This document shows positions 26,427-35,164 of a DNA stretch of 64,000 nt, in pieces. Where the stretch lies: contig JARLGX010000035.1 in NCBI GenBank assembly GCA_031292575.1, positions 62,001 to 126,000 on the forward strand. Reading direction: 5' to 3'. The stretch's first letter is position 1. Every line of letters begins with the position of its first letter. Below the pieces are notes generated by a model, which saw only the letters and a list, made by a program, of their open reading frames with translations, searched no databases and was not told where the DNA came from. The position numbers were made by a program, and so were the translations under genes. The stretch comes from Paludibacter sp. Its GTDB lineage: Bacteria; Bacteroidota; Bacteroidia; Bacteroidales; Paludibacteraceae.

Positions 26427-27197
26427 TTACTTTAATGATGATAATTTTCTAAGAAATTCTTTGCTCGAAGAAAAGTTTGTTTTTTGAAGGATACGATGGA
26501 GGGATACGCGTAAACTGTTTGAAGTTTTACCTGTTAAACTTGAAATATCATCTATTGATAATTTAAGAGAAAGATAACCACAGAGGATTAATTCATTAGT
26601 CGAAAATTCAGGAAAATATTTTGTTAATAGATTGATTCGTTCATCACCAACAACGTTAATTTGATCATTTCGGGTAGGTTTATTCGCAACTATATCTTCT
26701 AATAAATCACTAACTATGACTTCTTCCAGCAAGTTTTTGCCCGGTTTATTCAAATATGGTTTCAAACGTTGTGCTTCATGATGAAAAGCGTGCGATAATT
26801 CGGTGAGAATAACCTGATTATACGGATGGGATTCTATAAATTGAAAGATAATATAAGTTGGATTGTCGGGAAAGATACAAGCAATTAAATTGACACTGGC
26901 AATAGTTTTATCAAATCGGCGAAGTAAAATTTCCCTATAAATAGATTCTTTGGTTTTAGAAATTAATTTTATCAAATCCACCGCCCGTTGTGAATCAATG
27001 ATTATATTTTTTATATTTTGTTTATCAAAAATAAAATCTTCTTTTGTTGTAGCCCTGAAAAATTCAATGGCTTGCTGGTTAACTTCATGTATAACACCAT
27101 TCAAATCAATAACTAACGCGCAAGAAGGCATCCATTGAAATATAGTTGACAATGAGTGTTGATGGGGCAATTTATTATCGAGCGAATCTGAAGTCAT
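26427..27197 (-). CDS. PAS-domain protein with LuxR-type HTH
   Basis: 256-residue cytoplasmic regulator. The N-terminal ~120 residues look like a PAS sensor (FQWMPSCALVIDLNGVIHEV, NQQAIEFFRATT). The C-terminal ~55 residues form a LuxR/sigma-70-region-4-like helix-turn-helix (FSTNELILCGYLSLKLSIDD, then ISSLTGKTSNSLRVSLHRIL). No receiver domain, so the ligand or signal is unknown. It is the nearest regulator upstream of the giant T9SS gene, same strand, but a terminator separates them. Control of that gene is only a suggestion. Confidence 0.75.
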   Translation of the reverse strand: MTSDSLDNKLPHQHSLSTIFQWMPSCALVIDLNGVIHEVNQQAIEFFRATTKEDFIFDKQNIKNIIIDSQRAVDLIKLISKTKESIYREILLRRFDKTIASVNLIACIFPDNPTYIIFQFIESHPYNQVILTELSHAFHHEAQRLKPYLNKPGKNLLEEVIVSDLLEDIVANKPTRNDQINVVGDERINLLTKYFPEFSTNELILCGYLSLKLSIDDISSLTGKTSNSLRVSLHRILQKTNFSSSKEFLRKLSSLK

Positions 27198-27271
27198 CTT
27201 GAAAATTTATGGCAGATAAGCTAATATGTAAATTATAAACTATTCAAACAGAATTGAGTATAGATGTTAAT

Positions 27272-27300
27272 CGGAGTGTAACATCTTGAGTTACACTCCG
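27272..27300 (-). terminator. Hairpin after pgk
   Basis: Perfect 11-bp stem CGGAGTGTAAC / GTTACACTCCG with a 7-nt loop, 26 nt beyond the pgk stop. The T-tract is weak, so termination is likely but not certain. Confidence 0.6.
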
Positions 27301-27325
27301 ACAATAATAATTCCATTAATATTGA

Positions 27326-28585
27326 TTAATATCCGCGAATAGCTTCAATACCTGGTAATATACGACCTTCAATAGCTTCGAGCAATGCTCCACCGCCAGT
27401 TGAAACATAAGATACGCCGTTAGCCAATCCGAATTTGTTAACACATGCAACAGAATCGCCACCGCCTACTAAAGAAAAAGCACCATTTTTTGTAGCCTCA
27501 ACAATTGCTTCACCTACTACTCGTGAACCATGAGAAAAATTATCAAACTCAAATACACCTGTTGGACCATTCCAAAGAATAGTTTTGGATGCTTTTATTG
27601 TTTCAGCAAAAAGAGCCTCAGTTTCAGGACCAACATCCAAACCTTGCCAACCATCAGGTATTTCATTTTCCAAAACAAATTTAGTGTTTGCATCGTTGCT
27701 AAATGCATCAGCAACCTTTGCGTCGATTGCTAAAACCATTTTCACATTGTTGGCTTTGGCTTTTTCTAATAATTCCAACGCTAATTCAAGTTTATCATCC
27801 TCGCAAATAGAGTTGCCAATTTTTCCTCCAAGTGCTTTGGTAAATGTGAAAGACATTCCGCCTGTAATAATCAGATTGTCAACTTTAGTAAGTAAATTTT
27901 CAATAATGTCAATTTTAGATGAAACTTTCGAACCGCCCATTATGGCTGTAAAAGGACGAGCAGTATCTGTCATTATTTTTTCAATGGCAAGTACCTCTTT
28001 TTCCATTAAATAGCCAAACATTTTATTGTTTTCGTCAAAATACTTGGCTATAAGTGCCGTGGAAGCATGAGCCCTATGTGCAGTTCCAAAAGCATCATTT
28101 ACATAGCAATCGGCATACGAAGCCAGAGTTTCTGTAAATTTCTTTTGATTTTCTTTAGTTATTTTTTTCGCTGCAGCTTTCTCATCGTCATTTGCAAATT
28201 CACCACGAGGTTTTCCTTCTTCTTCTTCGTAAAATCTAAGATTTTCCAACATTAAGGCTTCACCGGGTTTTAAAGCTGTGGCCATTTTTGCGGCATTTTC
28301 ATCAGCACAGTCAGGAGCAAATTTCACATCAACTCCAAGTAATTCTGATACATGAGGTAAAATTGATTTCAACGAATACTTTAAATCTGGATTTTTTTTA
28401 GGACGCCCCATGTGAGAAGCAATAATAACACTTCCGCCATCTTTTAAAATTTTTTTCAAAGTTGGAAGTGCAGCACGAATACGGTTGTCATCGGTAATTT
28501 CAAAGTTTTCGTTTAATGGAACGTTAAAATCCACGCGAACAAAAGCTTTTTTGCCGGCAAAATTAAATTTGTCAATAGTTTGCAT
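27326..28585 (-). CDS. pgk: Phosphoglycerate kinase
   Basis: Glycolytic enzyme transferring phosphate between 1,3-bisphosphoglycerate and ADP. Conserved blocks: [71 protein letters not shown] and the nucleotide loop [14 protein letters not shown] then STGGGALLE. 419 residues is normal for Bacteroidota. A -7 box TATCTTTG (28648-28655, minus) lies 63 nt upstream of the ATG. Monocistronic and divergent from mdh. Confidence 0.98.
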   Translation of the reverse strand: MQTIDKFNFAGKKAFVRVDFNVPLNENFEITDDNRIRAALPTLKKILKDGGSVIIASHMGRPKKNPDLKYSLKSILPHVSELLGVDVKFAPDCADENAAKMATALKPGEALMLENLRFYEEEEGKPRGEFANDDEKAAAKKITKENQKKFTETLASYADCYVNDAFGTAHRAHASTALIAKYFDENNKMFGYLMEKEVLAIEKIMTDTARPFTAIMGGSKVSSKIDIIENLLTKVDNLIITGGMSFTFTKALGGKIGNSICEDDKLELALELLEKAKANNVKMVLAIDAKVADAFSNDANTKFVLENEIPDGWQGLDVGPETEALFAETIKASKTILWNGPTGVFEFDNFSHGSRVVGEAIVEATKNGAFSLVGGGDSVACVNKFGLANGVSYVSTGGGALLEAIEGRILPGIEAIRGY

Positions 28586-28766
28586 ATTGTTATTTATTTG
28601 AAAGATTGATAATTCTTTTTTTATGCTTTTCTAAGAAATCTTGACCACAAAGATACAAATAAACTTATAATTTTGTGCAATTAGTTTCAGCCCATTTTAA
28701 ATTGATAATATGTATTTTTATTTACAAAAAAATTAAAGAAATTTTTCTTTAATGAATATATAGTTG

Positions 28767-28774
28767 TATCTTTG
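28767..28774 (+). promoter_or_regulatory. -7 box of mdh
   Basis: TATCTTTG, 49 nt before the mdh ATG. No well-spaced TTG upstream. Confidence 0.55.
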
Positions 28775-28822
28775 TCTCAAGAATTAAAGTAGAATTTAAT
28801 CATCAAAAAAAATAAAATTATT

Positions 28823-29764
28823 ATGTCAAAAGTAACCGTAGTAGGTGCCGGAAATGTTGGTGCCACGTGTGCAAATGTACTTGCATTCAATGAAGTAGCT
28901 GATCAGGTTGTAATGCTCGATGTAAAAGAAGGTGTTTCTGAAGGAAAAGCTTTAGATATGCTTCAAACTGCCGCATTATTGGGTTTTGATTCGAAAATTG
29001 TTGGTTGCACCAATGATTATGCTCAAACTGCAAATTCAGATGTTGTCGTAATCACTTCAGGTATTCCACGTAAACCAGGCATGACTCGCGAAGAACTAAT
29101 TGGCGTAAATGCAGGGATTGTAAAAAGTGTTGCTGATAATATTCTTAAATTTTCTCCAAATGCTATTATTGTAGTTGTAAGCAATCCAATGGACACTATG
29201 ACCTATTTAGCATTGAAAGCAACAGGTCTCCCAAAAAACAAAATTATTGGTATGGGTGGAACGTTGGATAGTGCACGTTTTAAATGCTATTTAGGCAAAG
29301 CGCTGGAAGCAAATCCTACTGAAGTAGAAGGTATGGTTATTGGTGGTCACGGTGATACTACCATGATTCCATTAACTCGTTTTGCAGGTTACAAAGGTCG
29401 TCCTGTTGCAGAAATTCTAGATAAAGCCACTTTAGATAAAGTAGTTGCGGATACAATGGTTGGCGGTGCTACTTTGACCGGATTGCTTGGAACTTCGGCC
29501 TGGTATGCTCCGGGAGCAGCCGCAGCTTATTTAGTTGAATCAATTATTCATGATCAAAAGAAAATAATTCCTTGCTGTGTTTATTTAGAAGGTGAATACG
29601 GTCAAAGTGATATTTGTATTGGAGTCCCAGTTTTGATTGGTAAAAATGGTGTGGAAGAAATTGTTGATTACAAATTGAATGCTGATGAAAAAGCCTTGTT
29701 CGAAAAAAGTGCTGCAGCAGTTCGTACTACAAATAATATTCTGAAAGAAATTAACGTTCTTTAA
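28823..29764 (+). CDS. mdh: Malate dehydrogenase (LDH-like type)
   Basis: NAD-dependent oxidation of malate to oxaloacetate. The N-terminal Rossmann motif is VVGAGNVGATCANVLA, the catalytic arginine loop is ITSGIPRKPGMTREELIGVN, and the catalytic His is in GGHGDTTMIPL. The active-site loop arginines (RKPGMTR) mark it as malate- rather than lactate-specific. 313 residues is typical. Single gene with its own promoter and terminator. Confidence 0.96.
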   Translation: MSKVTVVGAGNVGATCANVLAFNEVADQVVMLDVKEGVSEGKALDMLQTAALLGFDSKIVGCTNDYAQTANSDVVVITSGIPRKPGMTREELIGVNAGIVKSVADNILKFSPNAIIVVVSNPMDTMTYLALKATGLPKNKIIGMGGTLDSARFKCYLGKALEANPTEVEGMVIGGHGDTTMIPLTRFAGYKGRPVAEILDKATLDKVVADTMVGGATLTGLLGTSAWYAPGAAAAYLVESIIHDQKKIIPCCVYLEGEYGQSDICIGVPVLIGKNGVEEIVDYKLNADEKALFEKSAAAVRTTNNILKEINVL

Positions 29765-29781
29765 AGCCTGATTAGAAAAAG

Positions 29782-29820
29782 AATGAGTCGCAATAAATTT
29801 ATTGTGGCTCATTTTATTTT
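29782..29820 (+). terminator. Terminator after mdh
   Basis: Stem AATGAGTCGCAATAAA / TTTATTGTGGCTCATT (two mismatched or wobble pairs), followed by TTATTTTTT. Confidence 0.8.
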
Positions 29821-29963
29821 TTGAGTCGTAACGATTTTGCAATTTAATTATCCAATTACGTAAGGAATAAACCGAGTCTTGTTAATATATGTTTCTATTA
29901 ACCATGTATGTGTAATTTATTCAAATTATAAATATTTTTGAATGAAAATTCATTTTTACTAAT

Positions 29964-29971
29964 TATCTTTG
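29964..29971 (+). promoter_or_regulatory. -7 box of the Fur-family gene with nearby dyad
   Basis: TATCTTTG 51 nt before the ATG. Just upstream is the dyad ATGAA-AA-TTCAT (29942-29953), a position where an autoregulatory Fur/PerR operator could lie. The operator idea is speculative. Confidence 0.45.
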
Positions 29972-30021
29972 TAATTGTTTCAAATAAATAAGTTTTACAA
30001 AATTATAATACAATTTCTGCT

Positions 30022-30429
30022 ATGTTAGAATCTCATCAGTATTTGCGCCAATTTTCAATTAAACCATCGGTACAGCGTTCTGCAGTAATGAATTTTCTTT
30101 TAAAGAACCGCATACATCCTACTATTGACGAAATATATTTGGCATTAAGTCCTTCAATGCCAACTTTATCGAAGACCACAGTTTATAACACACTAGATTT
30201 ATTTGTAGAAAAAGGTGCAGTGCGTGCTTTGGCTATCGATGAAAAAAATGCACGTTATGATGTTGATATTTCCGCGCATGCACATTTTAAATGCAGGAGT
30301 TGTGGTAGCATTCACGATATTTTTGATTTGAATGCTAATATGTATCAACTTCCTGAAAATAAAAGTTTTAAAATTGATTCAATTGAAATTTCATATTTCG
30401 GTATTTGTGAACATTGTATCGGAAATTAA
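30022..30429 (+). CDS. Fur-family metalloregulator (PerR/Zur-like)
   Basis: 135-residue repressor with an N-terminal winged helix (PSVQRSAVMNFLLKNRIHPT, TLSKTTVYNTLDLFVEKG) and a C-terminal metal-binding dimerisation domain. The structural zinc ligands CRSCG and CEHC are both present, and the HAHFKCRSCG region carries the regulatory histidine. RYDVDISAHAHF resembles PerR-type members. Whether it senses peroxide, iron or zinc is not decided by sequence. It is transcribed alone. Confidence 0.88.
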   Translation: MLESHQYLRQFSIKPSVQRSAVMNFLLKNRIHPTIDEIYLALSPSMPTLSKTTVYNTLDLFVEKGAVRALAIDEKNARYDVDISAHAHFKCRSCGSIHDIFDLNANMYQLPENKSFKIDSIEISYFGICEHCIGN

Positions 30430-30535
30430 ATAATTTTTTGGTTTTAATTTTTAAAATAGGCAGACTTCTTTTAAGTGTGCTTATTTTTTTTATCTTATTT
30501 TTTATATCTTTGACCCAAACATTAAAATATTTGGT

Positions 30536-31813
30536 ATGAAAAGAAGTACAATTGCTTTATGTTTGTTTTTTACTTTTTCATCAGTTTTCGCACAACAAGG
30601 TGTGAAAAAAGGTTTGGGTTTTGGCGCATTACCAGCAGTTTCGTATGATTCTGATTTGGGTTTCCAGTATGGTGCATTAGTGAATCTTTACCTTTATGGT
30701 GATGGCTCGCACTTTCCAAAATACGATCATTCTTTGTATATGGAACTTTCTACATATACTAAGGGGCGTGTTATAGCCCGGATGCGGTACGATTCGGATA
30801 AATTAATACCAAAAGTGCGTTCCACAATAGATGTAAGTTATGTTACTGATCCAATGGCAAATTTCTATGGATTTAATGGATATGAAAGTAATTATAGTTC
30901 AATTCTGGATAAAACCTCAAATCGACTTTTTTATAAGAATAGTCAATATATGTTTCGTGTAAAAGCTGATTTTCAGGGATTTTTCAGTGAATCTAAATTT
31001 GGATGGGAAACTGGGTACTCCTTCTACCATTTTACTAACGATACAGTTAATAATAAGCAACTTGGTATCACAAAGACAGGTGAAACTTTGTTTGAAAAAT
31101 ACAAAGATTGGGGTTTAATAGGGGCGAATGAAGCCGGTGGAGGAAGTGTTAACTATTTGAAAATAGGATTGAAGTACGATTCGAGAGATCAGCTTGCCTG
31201 TCCGATGAAAGGAATTTTCACAGAAGCTGTAATTCAAACAGCACCGAAATTTCTAAATGAAGCTTTTCCACATACAAAACTGGCAATAATTCATCGGCAA
31301 TATTTTACTTTGGCTAATGATTTATCATTTGCCTACAGGCTGGATTATCAAATGTCAATTGGAAATAATCATGTACCTTACTATGCTCAACCATTGTTGA
31401 TTACCAGTTACCTGATTGCAGCTACAAATCAGGGTTTAGGAGGTAAAAGTTCAATCAGGGGGATACTAAGTAATCGTGTTATAGGTAATGATGTTGGATT
31501 TGGTAATTTTGAGTTTCGCTATAAATTCTTTCGTTTTGAATTATTAAAACAAAACTTTTATCTTGGAACGAATGTTTTCTTCGATTCTGGAATAATTTTG
31601 AAACCAATTGATATGGATTTGTCAAAAGTTTCTGCTTTAGACAAAGCGACTTATTTTAATGATTATGCTGCTGGAAAGTTTCATTCTGCCGCCGGATTGG
31701 GTCTGAAAATTGGATGGAATGAGAACTTTGTAATTTCTGCTGACTTTGGAAAGGCGTTTGATAAGCAAGATGGAAACACTGGATTTTATGTTGGCTTAAA
31801 CTATTTATTTTAA
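30536..31813 (+). CDS. Omp85/BamA-like outer-membrane barrel protein
   Basis: Signal peptide (about 1-19, ending SVFAQ), then a 400-residue beta-barrel with alternating hydrophobic strands, ending in the aromatic motif YVGLNYLF typical of outer-membrane barrels. GLGGKSSIRGILSNR resembles the conserved RGF-type lid-lock motif of Omp85 proteins. No POTRA domains fit before the barrel, so it is not BamA itself; it may be a single-barrel surface antigen/D15-type protein of unknown role. A -7 box TATCTTTG (30505-30512) precedes it. Confidence 0.8.
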   Translation: MKRSTIALCLFFTFSSVFAQQGVKKGLGFGALPAVSYDSDLGFQYGALVNLYLYGDGSHFPKYDHSLYMELSTYTKGRVIARMRYDSDKLIPKVRSTIDVSYVTDPMANFYGFNGYESNYSSILDKTSNRLFYKNSQYMFRVKADFQGFFSESKFGWETGYSFYHFTNDTVNNKQLGITKTGETLFEKYKDWGLIGANEAGGGSVNYLKIGLKYDSRDQLACPMKGIFTEAVIQTAPKFLNEAFPHTKLAIIHRQYFTLANDLSFAYRLDYQMSIGNNHVPYYAQPLLITSYLIAATNQGLGGKSSIRGILSNRVIGNDVGFGNFEFRYKFFRFELLKQNFYLGTNVFFDSGIILKPIDMDLSKVSALDKATYFNDYAAGKFHSAAGLGLKIGWNENFVISADFGKAFDKQDGNTGFYVGLNYLF

Positions 31814-31858
31814 AGTGTAAATGCATTATTTTAATTAAGTTGGATTTTAAAGAGTTGT

Positions 31859-32953
31859 ATGTGGATGATTATTAGTTTAGCTTTTATTCCCTTTTTATAC
31901 TTTATCCTCATACTAATTTTTTATGTTGGATGGAGGTTTATTCCTGTTTTTAATCTTAAAACAAATGAATCTTGTTCACTTTCAGTATCTATTATCGTAG
32001 CTTGTAAAAATGAGTCTGAGAATTTATTAAGTTTAATTTCGGCATTAGAAAATCAAAGTTATAAAGACTTTGAATTAATATTCGTGAATGACCATTCTAC
32101 CGATAACTCCAACGAGCAATTACTCCCTATCTTAACAGCTTTTCCAAAGTCTAAAATTATTGATGCTGAAGAGTTTGGAAAAAAAAATGCAATAAAAGAA
32201 GGAATTTTAAAAGCTACTGGTGAGCTAATTGTAACTATTGATGCAGATTGTATTCCAAATGTTCAGTGGATTGAGACAATTATCCAATTTCAAAAAATGT
32301 ATCCTTCCGATTTAATTATTTGTCCTGTTAAATATGAAGATAAACATTCTCTATTTTCCCGATTGCAATTAATTGAATTCACAAGTTTGGTAGCCTCAGG
32401 AGTAGGTGCAGCTGGGTTTAATATGCCAATTTTGTGCAATGCTGCAAATATGGCTTTTACAAAAAAAACATGGTTAGAAAGCAGGAGAGGATTACATGAA
32501 GAAATACTGTCGGGTGACGACATATTTTTATTGGAAAGTGTAAAAAAAAAAGGTGGTGTAATTAAGGTTTTAAAATCAGAATTGGCTTTTGTAACTACTC
32601 AATCATCCGATTCAATCACCGGCTTTTTCAAACAGCGTAGACGTTGGGCATCTAAATCGACAGCTTACACTGATTGGCAAATTATTTTTACGGCTGTAAT
32701 TGTACTGTTTGTGAATTTATTGTTGATGGTTTTATTGTTTTTGTCTTTTTTTTATTTTAAATATTTAGCCCTTTTTTCCGCTCTTTTTGTGTTTAAGTAT
32801 TTAGTGGATACTTTGTTTTTAAATTCAGTCAAGTCTTTTTTTAAAATTAAAAATCTTTGGATTTACTCTTTGCTTTTGTCAATAATTTATCCTCTTTATG
32901 TTGTTATTGTGGGAGTAACTGCGCTAATTATAAAGCCAAAATCATGGAAATGA
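31859..32953 (+). CDS. Membrane-bound glycosyltransferase, family 2
   Basis: GT-A fold processive-type glycosyltransferase. One N-terminal membrane helix, then SIIVACKNESENLLSLISAL, FVNDHSTDNS, the metal motif TIDADC, the acid SGDDIFLLESV and QRRRWASK (the Q/RxxRW motif). Three or four membrane helices follow at the C-terminus. 364 residues. Its substrate is unknown. It starts 45 nt after the barrel protein and may be co-transcribed. It is convergent with the next gene, with a 9-nt gap. Confidence 0.88.
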   Translation: MWMIISLAFIPFLYFILILIFYVGWRFIPVFNLKTNESCSLSVSIIVACKNESENLLSLISALENQSYKDFELIFVNDHSTDNSNEQLLPILTAFPKSKIIDAEEFGKKNAIKEGILKATGELIVTIDADCIPNVQWIETIIQFQKMYPSDLIICPVKYEDKHSLFSRLQLIEFTSLVASGVGAAGFNMPILCNAANMAFTKKTWLESRRGLHEEILSGDDIFLLESVKKKGGVIKVLKSELAFVTTQSSDSITGFFKQRRRWASKSTAYTDWQIIFTAVIVLFVNLLLMVLLFLSFFYFKYLALFSALFVFKYLVDTLFLNSVKSFFKIKNLWIYSLLLSIIYPLYVVIVGVTALIIKPKSWK

Positions 32954-32962
32954 TTTTATATT

Positions 32963-33424
32963 TTATAAAGGTGTAACGTATAAAATATTTGAAGACAAAG
33001 TGGTTTTGTACCTTTTTAAAGGTTGTTTTGCTTTTCCGGAGATTGGAGAACCAAAACCATATCCAATATCGAAAACTGAACCACAACTGTCACAAACAGC
33101 TTGCCCAATCCCATTTGGGTGTACTCGAATATTTCTCTTTGCTTCATATGGGCAAGCCATATCATAAGCCGTGTATTCACCTTCGAATCCAGTACAAACC
33201 AATATCCCCCCATAACCAATTCTGTCAGTAATAGGTAATCCAGACAATGTTTCAAAAGTCAGACAATGGAGTGTTGAATTTAAAAATGTTGGATATGTAG
33301 ATATTAGATTTAGTTCCAGGTATACCGGAAAATCAGGAATTGATGATTGAACATTATCGTAGCAACTTGTAAATGAGAGAGCAAGGAACGTAGTAAATAA
33401 GTAATATTTTCTAAGGAATCTCAT
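32963..33424 (-). CDS. Rieske-like lipoprotein lacking cluster histidines
   Basis: 153-residue lipoprotein with signal LALSFTSC and lipidation Cys at 21. The C-terminal half has the layout of a Rieske domain (YDMACPYE near 88-95, then AVCDSCGSVFDIGYGFGSPI near 109-128, then KQPLKRYK). However, the expected C-x-H and C-x2-H pairs are replaced by C-P-Y and C-D-S-C. It therefore probably does not bind a standard [2Fe-2S] cluster. A structural or different metal role is possible. Related lipoproteins occur in Bacteroidota. Identification of the fold is by motif spacing only. Confidence 0.65.
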   Translation of the reverse strand: MRFLRKYYLFTTFLALSFTSCYDNVQSSIPDFPVYLELNLISTYPTFLNSTLHCLTFETLSGLPITDRIGYGGILVCTGFEGEYTAYDMACPYEAKRNIRVHPNGIGQAVCDSCGSVFDIGYGFGSPISGKAKQPLKRYKTTLSSNILYVTPL

Positions 33425-33444
33425 AAATAGTTTGTGATTATTTA

Positions 33445-33470
33445 AAAAGGGATAAAAAGTTATCCCTTTT
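33445..33470 (-). terminator. Terminator of the murF-to-aldo/keto-reductase run
   Basis: Perfect 11-bp stem AAAAGGGATAA / TTATCCCTTTT with loop AAAG; on the minus strand a T-run follows immediately. It lies 4 nt after the stop at 33474. Confidence 0.8.
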
Positions 33471-33473
33471 TAT

Positions 33474-34475
33474 TTATCCTAATTCGCCGATTCTCCACAA
33501 TTCATCATCGGTGAAACTTACATTTTTAAGAGCATCAATATTATCTTGCAGTTGCTTAACAGAACTTGTTCCAACAATAACTGAATTAACCTGTGGTTTG
33601 TGCAAGCACCAAGCAAGAGCCATTTGCGCTAAAGTCTGACCACGTTGAATGGCAATTTCATTCAGCTTACTAATTTTCTCCATCACTTCGGGTGTAAGCT
33701 GACTTTTTTGCAAAAAACCGTAACTGTGTGCAGCACGCGAATTGTCTGGAATTCCATTCAGGTACTTATCACTTAACATCCCTTGAGCTAATGGCGAAAA
33801 TGCAATAAACCCAACACCGTTTTCTTGGGCTAAAGGTAAAACATTTTGCTCAACCTGACGTGTGAATATGTTATATTTATCTTGATTAATCAGGCATGGA
33901 GTACCGTTTTCGTGCAAAATTCTGTATGCTTCTTTTGCCTTATCTTCAGGATATTTAGATATCCCAACGTATAAGGCTTTACCTTGCTTCACCATATCTG
34001 AAAGTGCACCCATGGTTTCTTCGAGTGGTGTATTTGGATCAAAACGATGTGAATAATAAATATCCACATAATCCAGATTCATCCGTTTTAAGCTTTGATG
34101 CAAACTGGCAATTAAATACTTACGCGAACCCCATTCTCCATAAGGGCCTTCCCACATATCATGTCCGGCTTTAGTGCTAATAAGCATTTCATCTCTATAT
34201 GAAGCGAAATGCTCTTTCATCATTTTTCCAAAATTTTTTTCAGCACTACCGTATGGAGTTCCATAATTATTGGCTAAATCGAAATGTGTAATGCCATGAT
34301 CAAACGCTAATTCAATCATTTTTAATGCTTCGTTTGCATCATCCACATCTCCGAAATTATGCCATAAACCGAGTGAAATTCGTGGAAGTTTTAGACCACT
34401 ATTTCCACAATAATTATATCCAACTGAGTTAGAATAGCGATCTTTCGCAGCAATATAGGTAGTTTTAGTCATCAC
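33474..34475 (-). CDS. Aldo/keto reductase, YghZ-like
   Basis: 333-residue NADPH-dependent reductase of the potassium-channel-beta/YghZ branch (L-glyceraldehyde-3-phosphate reductase type). Features: YNYCGNSGLKLPRISLGLWH at the N-terminus, FDLANNYGTPYGSAEKNFG with catalytic Asp and Tyr, STKAGHDMWEGPYG with Lys and DIYYSHRFDPNTPLEETMGA with His. The GPYGEWGSRKYL stretch is characteristic of YghZ-type proteins, which can detoxify methylglyoxal. It starts 7 nt after LemA, so it is clearly co-transcribed. Confidence 0.92.
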   Translation of the reverse strand: MMTKTTYIAAKDRYSNSVGYNYCGNSGLKLPRISLGLWHNFGDVDDANEALKMIELAFDHGITHFDLANNYGTPYGSAEKNFGKMMKEHFASYRDEMLISTKAGHDMWEGPYGEWGSRKYLIASLHQSLKRMNLDYVDIYYSHRFDPNTPLEETMGALSDMVKQGKALYVGISKYPEDKAKEAYRILHENGTPCLINQDKYNIFTRQVEQNVLPLAQENGVGFIAFSPLAQGMLSDKYLNGIPDNSRAAHSYGFLQKSQLTPEVMEKISKLNEIAIQRGQTLAQMALAWCLHKPQVNSVIVGTSSVKQLQDNIDALKNVSFTDDELWRIGELG

Positions 34476-34482
34476 TTTACGT

Positions 34483-35073
34483 TTAGAATTTTACTGCAGG
34501 AGCTTTTTCTGCTCCATTTTCTGCAGCAAAATAAGGTTTGTCTTTAAATCCAAACATTGAAGCAATGATGGATTTTGGAAATCTCTGAATCATAATATCA
34601 TAATTCATAGCTACTTCATTAAATCTGTTTCGTTCTACCGAGATGCGGTTTTCTGTTCCTTCCAGTTGTGCCTGAAGCTCAAGAAAGTTTTGATTAGCTT
34701 TTAAATCGGGATAGTTTTCGGTAATCATCAATAATTTTCCTAAAGCAGAGCTTACCTGACCTTGTGCAGCCTGATATTCCTGTAGCTTTTCAGGTGTAAG
34801 ATTTTTAGGATCAATTGTTATCTGAGTTGCTTTTGCACGTGCTGCTACAACTCCTTCTAATGTTGAACTTTCGTGAGTTGCATAACCTTTAACTGTTTGA
34901 ACCAAATTCGGAATCAAATCAGAGCGGCGTTGATATTGACTTTCAACATTACCCCATTGACTATTAACCATTTCTCTTTGGGTGACTAAATTATTGTAAG
35001 ATGAAACACCTCCAAAGAAAACTAAAATTAAAATTACAACAACTGAAATCAAAATAATTGAATTTTTTTTCAT
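34483..35073 (-). CDS. lemA: LemA family protein
   Basis: 196-residue protein with one N-terminal membrane helix (about 5-25) and a long helical periplasmic or surface part. Family landmarks: YNNLVTQREMVNSQWGNVES, QYQRRSDLIPNLVQTVKGYA, ENYPDLKANQNFLELQAQLE and GTENRISVERNRFNEVAMNY. The function is not settled. LemA genes commonly pair with TPM-domain genes, as here (TPM immediately upstream, 91-nt gap). Confidence 0.95.
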   Translation of the reverse strand: MKKNSIILISVVVILILVFFGGVSSYNNLVTQREMVNSQWGNVESQYQRRSDLIPNLVQTVKGYATHESSTLEGVVAARAKATQITIDPKNLTPEKLQEYQAAQGQVSSALGKLLMITENYPDLKANQNFLELQAQLEGTENRISVERNRFNEVAMNYDIMIQRFPKSIIASMFGFKDKPYFAAENGAEKAPAVKF

Positions 35074-35164
35074 TGTGATAAATGTTTAAATATTTATAGT
35101 ATAATTTTATTGAAACTGATAATTATTTTGATAAATGTATTGATTATGAGTTAGATATAGAAAA

